From contig VZTJ01003574.1 of NCBI GenBank assembly GCA_013397795.1, positions 770,000 through 833,999 of the forward strand: a stretch of 64,000 bases of DNA. The letters run 5' to 3'. The notes under the pieces are model-generated. The model was not told the origin of the DNA, did no database searches, and saw nothing but the letters and a program-made list of their open reading frames with translations. Made by a program: the position numbers and the translations under genes. Position 1 is the stretch's first letter; each line of letters opens with the position of its first letter. The DNA comes from Orthonyx spaldingii (Eukaryota; Chordata; Aves; Passeriformes; Orthonychidae). Below are positions 13,101-28,100 of this stretch, in pieces.

Positions 13101-16100
13101 GCCAGAGGTGACAAAGATGTGAAGTTGATAAATTTAGGTGGCCTGTATGAAATCAATCATTGGCCTTTGTCCACCTCCCATCTGACAGGTGTTCAGCTGC
13201 AGCATCGTGACTCTTGTAGCTTTGTTGGCAGTCTCAGCAGAAAGGCCAAGGGTTGGATGGGTCATGGAGACTGAACTATCCTCTCACCTCTAGAGGTGGT
13301 CCCTCCAGGACAGAGATGAGGCACATGGATGGGGGCAGCGTGGGGGAACTTGCACGGCTGCCGCCCATGCTGTATCTGCTCTGTGGGTAAATAGAGGGCT
13401 TCAGCCTCCAGGGGTGTCAATCCAGCACCTTTCACCAGCGCTAAATTAAAAAGAATATAAATAAATACCAAAAAAAAGGAAAAAAAAAAAAAAAAAAGGA
13501 TAGAGGTGCATTGGCAGAGCTGCACATGTCATGTCTGTGAAGTACCTTGCTCCAGCCAGTGATACTGGTCTCATTTTCACAAGCATCAAATTCACCAAGT
13601 TAAAAAACAAAACAAAAGGAAAAATCACCAAGGAGAAGAACACAGCTGCATTACCACAGTGGAATTTAAGTGTAAGGGCTTTTTCTCATTAGGAACAGCT
13701 CCATTCCCAACAGCAGAGTTGTAATAACCAGAACAGTGACTGGCACACTGGGAAACACAGATTGCACCTGGGACCTTACTAGAAGAGAAATTCCACAAGT
13801 GGGTAATGTCTGAATGCTGTGCTCACCTGATTTAAAAGTGAACAGAACAGCAGAGAAGAAATGGTGTATCACAGGCTATATAAATATTTTTCAAACTCCT
13901 TACTTCTCTTACTGTTTCCTATTTGAAATCTGTCTGGGTCCCATCCCTGGGAGGTGCTGTTGGCTCACCCAGCAGCCCAGGCCCTCTGGAGCATTCATCA
14001 CGTTGGTTTCTAAGCAACAGTGAATAATCCCGTAAAGAGGGAAGCTGGTGAAACTGTGCAGTCATCAGGCTCAGAAGGACTGTCACAGCCTGTCACTGCC
14101 AGGCTGGCACTGGACTTTGAAAGTGGAAAACAGCATGAAACAGTACAGCACCAACCCCTTCACATCCCCCAAAAGATTCACATGTCAGCTTAGGCACATC
14201 CACTTAGGGACATCTTCCTGACATAACAGCCCTCTCCTCAGTTCCATCTTCCCTTTCCTATTATGCCAGCTTCACCTGGTTACTGTTTGTCATTATTTTC
14301 CTCCCAGCCCTTGGTAATTAGTGCAGCTGTTTGCCTTTATTTGAAGATGTTCACTTCTCACCTTCCTACTCCATCTGATCCCTCAATTAAATCACTTTGC
14401 TGCAACTGTGTCATAACAACAGCCAGTCAATTAGGATTTTACTGACAGATTGAGCAAAAAAGCCACAAGATAGCTTGAGAGAAAGGGCTCTTCTTCATAT
14501 TCCCTGTCCATCAGGAGACACAGAATTCCCCTATATGGAAAAAAGGGGTAAGATTTAAATATCAGCCTCTATCTCTGACTATATCCTGGACACCTTCTTC
14601 AGACACCTGTGAAAAGAAGTGTAGAACCTGCAACTGAGAATCCAGAATGAGAGGAAAAAAACTCTAAACCTTGAAGAGAAGTTATGAAAGTCAGGAGATC
14701 ACATGGAGTGGTTTTGCTTCAGCTTGGGAAGAAAACGATTAGCAATATCAAGACCAGCTACTGTAACACAAAGGCAATATGAGTACCCCCAGAGTCTGCT
14801 TTTATATTTTTCCTTTCTTCAAGAATTTTCCAGCAGGGAAGCCCTTCTTTATCTCCAGTACTTAAAATTCCTATCTTTCAACATTCATCCTGTACGTCTA
14901 CTTTTGTATACATATGCTTCTGCTAAACTGCCTCAAGTCCTTTTTTGTGCCATAATTTCTTTAAACTTGTAAAATGATTTCTTTGCCTTTGTCTTCATGA
15001 TGTCTCTTTTAAGTACTACACCGAGGACAATTCTTGTTTTCCTCTAGACTGCCTGCCACAGTTTTGTGGTGGAACAATGGAAATCATTATGAAATTCAAC
15101 TGCCTGAAACCAGCATGTATTAGAGATACATTCCAAATAGTGATGAAAAAAAAGCTGAAATAGAGAATTAAACCATTTTTAAAGAGAAAGTATTGAAGAG
15201 GCATTTGTATCTCCGAAAGAGAAGCAGTGTTACATGTCAGTGTAGGTGGTGTTTCACCCCTAAGTCAGCACCGCTGCCAGGTTTAGGGAACACCCATCAG
15301 GGCTGTCCGTGCTTACCTCGAGCACTGGAAGGGGCAGAGTTAATCATCTGGGATGGTGCCGAGTGAGTGGAGCTCAGGCTGGAGGTGGAAGGACTAGCCT
15401 GGGGTAAGGATAAAACAGAGACATTGGTGACTGAGCCTTGGTACCTGGGCTTAGGGTAAACAAGTTGCAGGAGGCAGAGAAACCATTGAGAGACCCGAGC
15501 AGATGAGTGCCTGAGGGATTTACTTGTCTCTCATGAGCCAGGGCAGCCTCTGCCCAGCTTCAGTGCAGGCCACTGTTAACCTGTTAACAGTGTCAGCACT
15601 GTGGGACTTGTTCCACCTCCCCAAACCAAGAGCAACACCAACAGCACATGTTCAATGGGGCAGGTAAACAACATGGGACAGAAATCTCACTTTCTGAAAG
15701 CAGCAGGGTGACCTTGGACTGCAGTATCACAGTCACTGTACAAACACAGGAGATTTCTTCCCTAAGTTAATTTAGTGAGTTACTGTCATCTTGCTTGAAC
15801 AATGTTAGATTCTACCTATTCAGTTCTTTGAAAAAAAAATCACAGACAGATCATGTGCAGAGGTAAAGTGTACTGTTCCTAAGCAAAACCCTCTGGAACA
15901 CATTCCGTGCTGTTCCCAGCAACTGCTCCTGGCTGTGCTGGAGCTGTACCTGCATGTGGTACATATCCTCAGCAGTCTCCCCCACAGAACTGTCTGTCAG
16001 GATAACCAGGTTTCCTGTTTCACTGGAGGTGTGGGATGACAGAGAGGATGAGGAGTGTCGGACTGAACCAAGCAAGTTCAGTGGGCTGGAAAAAACACAG

Positions 16101-19100
16101 ACAGAGCAAGGGCATCATTATTTTTTGAACCTATTTGTGAAGCCCAATTTTTTTCTGAACTTGTAAGTACCTGCAGCTACCTGCTGCTTTAGGTCACCTC
16201 TAGATGTCAAACACTTTTGAAAGATCAGGCCAAATAAGCTCAAACAAATCCATAAATATGAGTAAATATGAAAGAAGTGACAAGAAGATTACAGGTAAAA
16301 TAAAATAGTACAATAGGATGTCAAATTTCAGAACCCCGACCCAGGGTAATGTCACGTCATGACCTTGGGGGCATATTTGTTTTGTTTATAACAGAATACA
16401 CTGACACCACTCTCATTTTTAATGCTAAAATGAGTGGGAGCAGCTTAAAAAAAATATTCCAAAGGAATCCAAGCACAAGACAGGTCAAAATCCAGTTTTC
16501 CTTATTGCATGCATTGGGCCTCTGTATTACAGTTGAAGGCAATTTTGTAGCTGACAGTAAATTAACACAGCCCAGCTGGTGTGCAGGCTGCAGCCTCATC
16601 TCCCTCAGGGAATGAACTTTTCTTTGTCACTTGGAACCACACACACAAATACATTGTACACAATGGAATTTCCCTGGTTTGTCCTAAAAACTAAAAAAGC
16701 CTTTACAAAGGTGTTCAGCATTTGCTGCAAATTGGATTTCTCAACTTGCTTATTTCAGTTCTCAAACTTCAATAATTAGCACTGAATGGAGACAAAAGGC
16801 ACTTCTGCCTAAACTCATGCTGCCCATCCTGCAGTCCCGGTGAGCACTCCTTGGTGGCACAGAGTGGATGTTTGGGAAGAAGAGGGGGTACCTGTGTCGG
16901 TGCAGCAGCTTTATGCTCTCGGGGCTCATGGGGCCATGGGACACCAGCACATTGCTGCGGGGGGTGCTGGAGCCAGAGCAGGCCGGGCTCAGCTTATCCA
17001 AACCAGGTAACTCCTGCAGAGCAAACACACTTCAGCTGAGTCACTCATGGAAAGCTGCAAGTTTTCTTCACGTCATGCTACTTCCAGTTATGGCAATTCT
17101 TTTGAAGAGCTCAACATCCAACACCCCCTGTTAGTCTTCCTCTGTCTTACAAAATTTTCTGCTATGTGAGACAGCAACTGAAAGTTAAGCTTTACAGTTG
17201 CTCTGTGATACAACGAAGAACATACAAATATTAACAATTCTTGTCAAAAGGCCAAGTTAATATATTTTCTATGACTGCCTTCTTGCACAAAAATCAAGAA
17301 TTCCTCTAGTAATTTGGCAGTCCAGTAGGTCCAATCAATGCTGGATCAGCCCAGTTCTTTTGTGAACCTTACTGCAACTGTCAGATGTTTAACCATATAA
17401 TTCAGAAATGGCAAAAGTGATTATTGGCTTACGTGGTACAGGCTGGATCGCATCATCTGGAACTGGTCTATCAGTTTCTTATGCAGGGGACGCATTTCAG
17501 GGTGTACAAATTTCTCATGGACTGCCAGACCCACTCCTAGGACATGTACCTGTGAAAAAGAAAATGCAAAATCAGAAACCCAAATAAATTGTGTCTGAGA
17601 GAGAGAATAGAAGTCTGTCCTGCAGTTCTGGCAATGTGCAAGGAATATGCCACTGTCTATTACAAGACTGCTGATAATTAAGCAAGCCTTGGAGTCCTGG
17701 CAAGTTCATACTACTTCAACAAGTATTTAAGTGTGAGACAAGTCCATTTGTGTCGTGTTGGATTGCTTTTCTTAGGAGATAACTGTAAAAAAATCCCAGT
17801 TAGATTCTCTCTGCAGAGTGAACAGCATTATGCCCTCTCACAGATAATGCCCTGCGACAAAGAAACGCCTCCTCCCAGTGCCAGGGACGGGGTCTGAGCT
17901 GCCAACAGAGACTTCTAAAAGGAGTTTCTGATAATTGAGCTGAACAGCAGCAGTATGGCACACGCAGTCACTCCTCCTGTTCCTCATTAGTTACTTCTAA
18001 AGGTCACTTTTTCAAAGGTCAAACATATAATATTAATGATTGAATGAGATTATATAAGATCTCAGATGAAAGAAAATAGCAATGATAGGAGGCTTAAGAT
18101 GTATGTAATTCCCTACATGATCCAAAGTCTGTACAAACAGTAGCTAATTAATCTTCAAACATCTCCTGAGGATTGAAGGGAGATAAGCATTATTTTACAG
18201 ATGGGGAATCTGAAATGCATTTCAGTGATTTGTTGAAGAAGCAGGCCTAGTAGCTCTATTCAGATTTGGGCACATTGTTTAATGGAGTGTGTCTTGCCAA
18301 ACTTTCAGTTAAGAGGGATGTGATTATCTGATTTCATTCCCATCAAAGCATCCTGCAGCTTTATCTACCAAGTTGTTTCATGGAAACACTATGGAAAAAT
18401 AAAATTGCAGATAATATAAATAGGCATGAAGTTTTCATATGTGGCTCTGCCACTTTAATCTCAAGCCTGACCTGTCCTGCATCTAATTATGTTTGAAATT
18501 GCTAGGAAGACATAATTCAAAATGCCAAAAATGAATGTCAGGCTTGAAACGCAGCAAGATGTCTATTGGATAATAATGGAGAGAACAAAATTAATGTACT
18601 TTCAGCTGAGTTGCACCTCACATCCCATAAGGTGAATGGCTTGTTATAATCTCCTTGCCCACCTCCCTCTTGTTATTTGTTTGAATGTATTTAGATCTCC
18701 TGTATCAAAAATCTTTGCTTCTGAATGAATCAGTTGGATCTGATGTTTAGACTGACTGCTGATGAATCCAGACAATGCAGAAATATTTTTCTGCACCTGA
18801 AAAATAGTACCTGTTCCTGCATGAGTTCCTTGAGCTGGGTGATCTTCTCTGCGTCTCCGGGGTGCTTTGTGATATAATCCTTATCAAAAAAGGCCTGCAG
18901 GAAAAGGAAGAAAAGTGCCTTTTGCTTACTGGGTATTTCATCATAACTTGGAGTCAAAGGATAAGAGGAAAAAGTCCAAAGATCTTCACAAAACTAAATA
19001 TATTAAGATAACAGCAGAACTTAATTTTATTGTTTTTTAGCACTCTGGGATGCAGAGAAAATGGTCTTGGCAGCTGAAGCGATTCTGTTGAATCATGACT

Positions 19101-22100
19101 CTGGCCAAGTTTCCCCCTGTGACAGTGATGAGCAGTACTACTAAGCCTTGTATCTTCCAGTTATTTGAATTTTATAGTTTCCTTCACTTAACTGCCTAAA
19201 GCTAAAGGAATTTCGTGAGTAAATTGGCAACTAATGTAAAGCCCGAGGAGCGTTCTCTCCACGGCTCTGTTGGGAAGACACGTCCCACATTCCTGAACCA
19301 CTGCTGCCATTTTTCACTATTTTACCCTAAACCTACCTTTTGCAATGCTCAGTTTAAGTAACAGCTGGCCAGAGATTATGCTAGCTAACATATTGTATTT
19401 AAGATAATTTTAGTTCTACAGCAAACCTGAAATTAGCCCATCAGCAAGGATAATGGTTCAATAGCATGACTTAGTGGTTTTTCCTGATTCGAGACCCAGT
19501 CAGTTACCGCCAGTCTCACCAATCTCATTGCAAAATGAATTTATAATGTAAGCAGTATAAAAAAAGCTGCCTCACTGTTTTACCTGCCAAGTGAGGATTT
19601 CCAGGTAAGCCAAATGTCATCTTTGGGAAACCCCATTGTCACCTGTACCTCCTTCCATGTGAGATCCCAGCTCCACCCCAGAGCCTCCCTGCATGGGGCT
19701 ATGCAAGCACTGATGCAGAATAACCAAGTAGGGGGTGTAACCCCCTATTATCTTTAGATAATATACATGAGAATTTCTTATCTTATTAAGCCATATGTCA
19801 TTGAAACAGAAATGCAAATAAAACTGGAGAAGGGTGATACTCAATGGGGAGCAGAGCCCGGCTCACCTCCTGGTACCGCGCGATTCCCCCGTTAACGGCT
19901 GCATCAATCACTCCGTTCAGACACATGCTGAGAAGATTAATGTTGCCATGCATTTGTTTATGCTGGTACTGGCTTATCAGTGTCCTCAGCTCCTGGTTTT
20001 TGTTCTCAACCACTTGAATGGCATTTTCCAAAGGACTTACTTCAACCTCAAAGGCAATAACATATACTTTAATTCCGTGGACACTTCACTGAGATTTATT
20101 ATCTTCCTCGTAATAAAATGATACTCCAGGATTGTTCAGTGAGCTCTCTTCGCTTTTACTGCTTTGTAGAAAATTAGCTACATTAACAAACTCCACTGTT
20201 GGCAGTGCTGGATTTCAGGTCATTCGGTTGTGATAACAGACGTCTTTCTATATACTGAAGACATGGCAGCAATGCAATTATTCCATCCTTTTGGCACTGT
20301 CTCCATTATACTATTACCTCATACAGTTCCCCTGGTTACATTCAGCAATTATTTAGAAGAAGTGGTAGAAAAAGGATATTTAATCCTTGGCAAACACCAT
20401 TTTAAATTGCAAGATTTCAGCCCAATGAGTTTTAAGCTGCCTATCCCATGTCCTCAGTAACTCATCATCTCAAACCCCAATTACAGAAACTATGAATGTT
20501 ACCAGTTCTCTTCTCTCCACTTCAAACCAACGAGAGATCCCAGGCAAACTGTGAGTCAGGGTCAGAGTGGTACGTTCGATCCACAAGCTCTGCAAGGAGT
20601 AATTGAGGCTGTGAGGAACACAGTGAATCACAACCACAATCATCTGTACTCTCACTACAGGTGCGAAGGGGGCAAAGTTCAGAAAAGAATACATGAACCT
20701 CCTGAGCATTAATTCTGTAGAAGGTCTTCCTGAAAGCCACTTAAACAACAAACCAGGAATTCAGTATGCTTGAAACAACACATTCAGCATTTCTATTAAT
20801 TTTTAAAACTTGACCACCAATTGTGTCATGGGACCCAAAAAGACATTGTAGACTTATGTGTCAGTAATAAAAAGTCCAGCCAAACAATAAAACCCTATCC
20901 TTGCTTCTAAAATAACTCACCTGTAAACTGAACAATGCTCTAATCAGGTCAAGACTCAACAGTATTCAATCAGCCCATGGACTTAACGTATTACTTGAGT
21001 TACTGGGGTATCTGTGGCTATCAAATCAGGATCACCTAAAAGGCTTTATCTGCATAAAATAACAAGACAGTATTCACCTTGAAGAGATTAACACTTAAAC
21101 ATTGCTTGTTTGCTACTTCTACCTTGAACTCATTCTCCTTGTCCTTGGGGCCCTTGTGGAAGGGTCTGTCGTAGCGGAACTTGCGGATGTTGTTGACGCG
21201 GTAAAAGCTCTTGATGCGGTCAGGGACGCGGTCCATCTGCAGCACGTCTATGTTGTCTGGGATGGGAGTCACTGCATAGATCTGTAAATCTGGGAATTGT
21301 GCAGTCAAAGAAAGCTTTTATCCATGTGTTAGGAAAGACAAGTAGGAAACAGTACCCCATGGCAGGAGGCTCCACTTGCTGACAGTGTCCTTACGGTTCA
21401 ATCCTGCACAGTATCCTTGCTGTTCTCCCAGAAGCCAAACAGTGAGGGTCCCACGACTAAGCTCTCCAAAGTCTCTGCAGTCCCATTAAATGTGATGTGG
21501 TTCAGTCCTTAAATGTACTGAGCATGGTACTGCTTGTGCCAAATCCCAGTACAGGTGACCAATGAGAAGAATGAGATTCCAAGCCTTGGGTGTAAAAGGG
21601 CTCAACAGTTTTAAAGAAAGTGAAACTGCAAAACAGTAAAGTAATGATGTAAAAAAAAAAAGCAGAATAAAAAAGAGTGCTTTAGAAGTAGAATCTGTTC
21701 CCAACCAAATACTGGCCAAGAGAAGGTATCAGGAATACTCTTAAGGACACAAACTGTGCACGATGCCAGTGCTGTTGGTTATGCATTGAAGCATGGATGT
21801 GACCCAGCACAGCCCTGTCCCTTCTACATGGAACATGACGTGCATTACTCCCCAAATAAAGTCACCACTGTCTCCAGCACCATGTCCCACAAGGAACCAG
21901 TTACTGTCTGCTGCAGGCAGTGTCTGCTTTAGCTCTACCTCTGTGCTCTGCCCCTCTCCAGCGAGAGTCTGCCCTTTCACAGAAGGATACACTGGGCATC
22001 ACACTGCAGTATGGAGTCGTCAGGGTGGTTTGGGTGCTGCATGGCGATGGCCTGGGGGAACTCGCTCAGCATCCTCTGCTGGAAGGCTTCCAGCCTCTCA

Positions 22101-25100
22101 TAGTCGTGGCCCCGACACACATATTCTTTGTTCTGCAAGAAGGACAAGCATAAATTAGTGTCCTTAAAAGTAAGTTAAATTCTATTTTATCTCACTTTAA
22201 ATGTTACTTCAAAACCAAAGATAAATGACAGTGGCAATATGCTAATGTGAGAGCAAAATGTGCATTTAACACAGTAGATGTATTTTATCCCTTCCTTTTT
22301 CTTTACAATGTATTTCATGAAGAAGTGATGAATGAGGAGACTATTCCACTGCTCTCTGCACAACACAATGCCTCTGATTCAGCCACATCCAGCATTCAGT
22401 CTTGGGGTTCCTTCTTACCTGCTTTTCAGAAAAGGCACTATTTTTAATTGGACTATACTGAAATGTATCAACTAGAATTTAAGTCACCAGCTAGGTTGTT
22501 CTACCCAGGGAAAGCTGCTGTCAAATGCATTTTACACCAGATGGATAAAAGTCCTGAGGATCTCATAGAACAGAGGGAGATATATGTTTATCATTTTACC
22601 AGTTCTCCTTAGAGAGAAGTTGCAACAAACTGTTCACAAAAATCACTGTTTAATCACTGCTGTATTATCACAGCTGTACAACCCAGCCCTGATCATGCTG
22701 AACAATACATGCTCAGGAACTCCCCTGTCTATAGTACAGTAATACAGAAAAGCTTCACCAAGAATTCTCAGTGGCCACTTAACAAATTCCCCTTCGGCCC
22801 TAAAAGCACTTTCCTCTTGATGAACAAAATTTCATTTCTGCTAATAGTGGAAAGCTGCATTTAGATATGACTCTTGAGGCATTAAACCACATGGGCAGAG
22901 TTCTGGGATGCTTTTTGAGCCATCTCTAACTCTGAACAGCACAATACAGGATTTGTGAAGTCCTCAGTGTCATGAAGATTGTATTCCAGTGTCTTAACCC
23001 TCACAAACCACAATTTTCATCAGTGGTAATATCTCCTGGTGCAAGACCAATCAAAGCAGGCAAATTTTCTAATTCTGGTAGTTTAAACCCTCATATACAT
23101 AATAACTAGTACAGGGAGAGTTTTCACCTTCATAAAACAATTAAAAATCTAACGAACAAGAACAGCCTTTTATTTCTTGCATTTAGAAGCTGCAGTATAT
23201 TCAAGAATGCTTTTTTAATTGCTCTGGAAAAGAGATTTGGCCAAGCAGCTCTTGATCTTGTAGCAAAATCAAAGAGAAAGTGGCAAAACCAGATCATAAA
23301 ACACAGCCAAGGAGTTCAGTTATCTTTGGCTTTGCATTTCAGCTTTCTGGAAAGGATCTCATGTTCTGGCTGTGACATGTGTCACTTTGTATGCATCAGT
23401 GACAGCAACCAATGGACTGGGAGAAGAATCACATGATGAATCCTGACAGTTCAGTCTGTAATGCTCAAACTTTGCAGCTATTATTAAATCTGGAGTGAGC
23501 CCATGTTTGAAGGTGAATCTCTTCATGACACTTACGGCATTCTCTGTTTTAGCTTTTGACTGCAGCAATCTAGAAAACTGTAAGCTTATAAATAAAGTTA
23601 TTGCGATTCTAAAAATAATGCCCTGGAAACACCTCAAAGCTAAATTTAATAAGACTTTTCAGACAGATGCCAACACAAGATCTCCAAATGTGGCTTGTCA
23701 GGCCTTACTTGAACTTCTGGTAGACAGAAGATATGGACAGTTTTTATTTAAATTTACTTATGTGGGAAGCTAGAAATAGATGCAGAATTCACAGAAACAT
23801 GAACAATGACTTTTCTAGACAAAGGGTCTTCAAAAATCAAAGATGTAGAAAGAAGTGGTTATTTTCTGTCTTAAGCTATACAGCAGTAGAAAAATACATG
23901 AGAAAAGGGCTTGGAGTCATTTGATCACTTTAAATCACTCCCGTATCCATTTGAAGATTTTAAATCCATGTAAATCTTTTTCTTCTCTAGAATAGCTGCT
24001 TCCAATCTCTTTACAGTGTGATCCATGCTGATGTGGCTGCTAATGGGCTTAGTCTGTGCTCCACAATGTGTGTGCTGTATGGATCATTAGAGAGAGAAAG
24101 GAGGAGGATGACTTTTAATGAGATTGCTACATTAGTAATCTGCTATCAGAAGTACTGCTACCAAATATAATTGCAGAATTAACAAGGATTATAATTATGT
24201 ACGCTCGTGTTCGCTGGTAATGTCTCCAGCCAAGGATCCACGTTGTTACAGCACTTTGCAAAGAGTCAGGGCTGAGCACAGGAAGCTCGAGCAGTCTCAA
24301 ACACATTGGCCACGCAGGATCCCAGGTAAAAGTGAGGATTCACAAGATAGAAAGATAAAGCTTGAGTCACTGACAGTACTTCAGATGTTAGGAACGCTCG
24401 TGTGCCGTGATGACTTTGTCATCACTCACTTGCTGAAACATCTGTTGTTAGATATAAAAAAAGGAATTGTCAGTTTTCTCTGGAGATCTTTGTGAAAGGG
24501 CAGCTCCTGGTTCACACTGCAGCACCTGTCCTTTCCTTGGATTCCTCTGCTTGGGTGTTCTACACACTGCTTCAGGCTGCTGCATTCTAATTCTATAAGG
24601 AGCAGCTGGAGAAAAGGAGGCTCAGGGGACCTTCACACCCTCCACAAATCCCTGACTGGAAGTGGCAGCCAGGTGGGGGTCGGGCTCTGCTCCCAGGGAA
24701 CAAGTGACAGGAGGAGAGGAAACGGCCTCAAGCTGTACCAGGGGAGGTTGAGGTTGGACATCAAGCAGAATTTCTTCACTGAAAGGGTTTTCGGGCATTG
24801 GAAGGAGCTGCCCAGGGAGTGAGGAAGTCACCATCCCTGGGGGTGTTCAAGAAACAACTGGATGTGGCACTTGGTGCCATGGTCTGGTGGACAAGGTGGT
24901 GATTGGTCAAAGGTTGGACTCGATGATCTTGGAGGTCTTTTCCAACCTAAATGATTCTGTGATTCTGGCACTGTTCCAATAACATGAAGCCACCACCCTT
25001 TATGCAGTGGTATTTCTTCTCCTTAACTAATTTCAGCTTGCCTTTATTAACCCTGCCTGTGTTTCCATTAAAAGACTGTCATTAAACCCCAATGTTGAAA

Positions 25101-28100
25101 TCATTGTTAAAAAAACACAACAAACAACTTCATAATCAGAAGGAAGTTTAAGAGGGCAGCTTACCAAATGGCTTGGCTTTGTATGGCTTCATCCTGTGTG
25201 CCTCGATTGGTGCCACCTCTTGTCAAACCATTCCTTCAAAGAGAACACAAACCATGCACCTCCAGTCCTTGAAAGCTTCCAGTTACCTTGTCCTGTCACA
25301 TTCGATGGCATCTGCCATCAATTTTCAGGCAGTTCTTGGAGCAGTTGTCAGATTATATTCCATCCTTGCTCTGAACTAGCAACAAGACATTGCATAAACA
25401 AATACCCATTTAAAGTTTGACTCCTCATTAGGAAAAGAAGAAAATTTCACTTTTTAAATGGATTGGTACACCAGCAGACAATGAGCTCCAAGTGAGGAGG
25501 TGTCCAAAGAAGCTATTTGGCTTTTTGTTGAAGAGAGGAAATTTTCACATGCACAGAGCACAAGAGTCATCAGGCTGGGATTAGAATTCTTTCAAGTGAG
25601 ACTTTTTTTAAAGCGTGATAATTTGAGATGATGAAAATTAGTTGTAATGACCCAACATTACTGCAATACAGCGTTTTGCTTAATATAGGGGCAATTTGTG
25701 CTGCATCTGCAGATCATCAAAAATTCACAGCGGCATGAGTCAAATTTCTGATCTCTGTTCCCAAGAACATTCCCAGTGGACCGCATCCTTCAGTTCAGCC
25801 AGAAAACTGTTTTTATTTGTGCAGGCATAAAAAAAATGTGCTGAATGGTAAACATCATATCTCCAAAACAAAAATACAAAGCCTTAACAGCTTCTCTGAG
25901 CTTGGTCACTTTGTCACATCTTGTATAAGTTTGGCTTACCCGCAGGAAAAATGGGAATTTTCGACCATAAAAACCAACTCTGAAAAACTCCGGTTCTAAG
26001 CGCTGCTGTTCCATGATATTGTCATAATAGGTAGCTTCCATTTTCTGTGGAGGAAAGAGATAGCTGCTATCAGACCCTTAAAGCTGCACTTAAAACATTA
26101 ACATCTCAAGACTCATTAAAATATCACATTACTCTTTTACCCCCACAATTTTTTATGAAAAGACCAAAATTCTGTTAAAGATAAAAATTATTAATTAAAC
26201 CAGTCTACATGGTGGAACAGACTAGAATATCACCATACTCATTTTACATTTTGGGAGATGACATATGAATTTTTCCAGGTTTATCTTATTTTAAATTAAA
26301 CAGGTCTTGCATGTAATTTTCTTTGCATTGCAGAATTAATGGCAAAGCTGAGATTAAGATCCACGTTGCCTGCCTCACAGTATCCTATTCTCTCCTACAG
26401 ATCAAAATCCATACCACTGCCTGGAAAATTACATCTAATTGGGTTTGCCTTAATTGAGTTGAGGGGCATGAAAAAGGATGAAGCAAAATTAAATCTTCTA
26501 CAGCTCTGTGCACCAGAAGGTTTCACATGGAAGAAAAAGGCGGTTGGAAAGAGAAGCAGGACTTTTCTCTAGTTCCAATAACTAGTTTTGTGGCACTGTG
26601 CCAACCTAGATCAAGAGTGGGATTTCCAGACCCTTTGGCAAACCGAACCTCAGTTGAAAGGCTCACAGGAATTTCACTGTAGCAAAAAGATGGCTCTTCA
26701 AAGAGAAGAACCAGTTTGACACCATGGCTTCCACTGCAAGGAACCCTCACGTGCAATGTTGCATCCCAGTTTGTGCTCAGTTCCCACACACACTGACTCC
26801 TGTTCTGGAAAGTAAAGGTCCCAGAATCATTGCAGGAAGCATCAAGGAACGTGGTGGTGATGTGAATGGCACAGAGAGTGCACAGCCAAGCTGGTCACGT
26901 GCTGTCTTTGGGGTCACTTTGGAGAAAACAGGTTCTGCAGAAGTGCAGTTTATCAGACCTTGTTAGACAGGTGTCTTCAGATAAAAATAAACTGTACTTT
27001 TAAAAAAGAATATTTAAATCACTGTGTATATCCATGCAGCATAAATCTCAAATTTGGATACATGTATGCTACCCCAGGGGACAGGAGGAGATGAACTATT
27101 TTCACATTCAGAAAATTTTTAAATAACAACAGGAACTTCAGCTTTTTCTGATTAAAGCACGATGCTGCAAATGTGCCCTGATTTCATCACGTGTTTGGTT
27201 GTATCAGAGGACCAGATCCTTGTAATCTGATAAGGATGCCATAAACATTTGCCTTCTTCATTCTCTCTCTCTTGTCCATCGTATCTCACTGAGGCACAAG
27301 TCGTCCTTGATTCTTTTGGAATTAAAATGAAATATATATTAAAAAATAGGAAAAAATATATGTAAATATGCCATTGCAATAGGAAGCCCAGCTCCTGTGT
27401 GTGTGTGTGCTGTCTCCATGTACTCACAGGATTTTACTGCTACCAGACTTTGGAATTATTTCAGTGGACCTACAAAGTCATCAGTATGAATCAATGGCAA
27501 GGAGTCACTGTGAATGCATGGAGCTCTATGAGGAATGTGATTATTTTTTAAATTCAGATTGCTCTGACAGGAGAGCAAAGTGCTCTGGGGGATGATGTAA
27601 GAGTCTGCAAGGAGAGAAGGTGCAGCCACTTACCCGGATCCAGCTGAGGCTCTGGTAATCATAGAGACTCTCGTACTGGAGGGCCAGTTCCCGGCACAGC
27701 GGGATGCCGAACTCCCAGCTCTGCGGGGCCAAAGCAAATCACACTCACAGCAAACACAATGCCACTGCCAGCTCAGCTCAGAGCAATGTGCAAACTCAAT
27801 TCTGGGAATTCATTTGGTATGAAATGGCAGAGATTAGATGTGAAAATGCAATGCGATGAAACCATTTCCATTAAATAGCAGATCAATTCCTTCTAAAAGA
27901 TGGGAACAGAAGCATATGTTCCGTGGAAATTACACACACATACTGCTTGTTCTGACAGTTCATTTATGAGACTAGGAACTTAGCTGGAGAAAGATAATAA
28001 AACTAACAATTTTTCTTCTTGCTAGACACCCCTTCAACCCACCCCCAACAGCTCCTTTGCCTCCTGCACTAGAACTCCCTGGAGTACAGAGTTAGGGCTT

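Larger units (their letters stand above)
9911..15316 (-). other. DOCK3: intron w34-w35 (5.4 kb, largest in window)
   Basis: Holds an 18-bp tandem duplication at 12133-12166 and an A-rich tract at about 13470-13500. No transposon or gene was recognised; the short ORFs on both strands look random. Confidence 0.7.
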
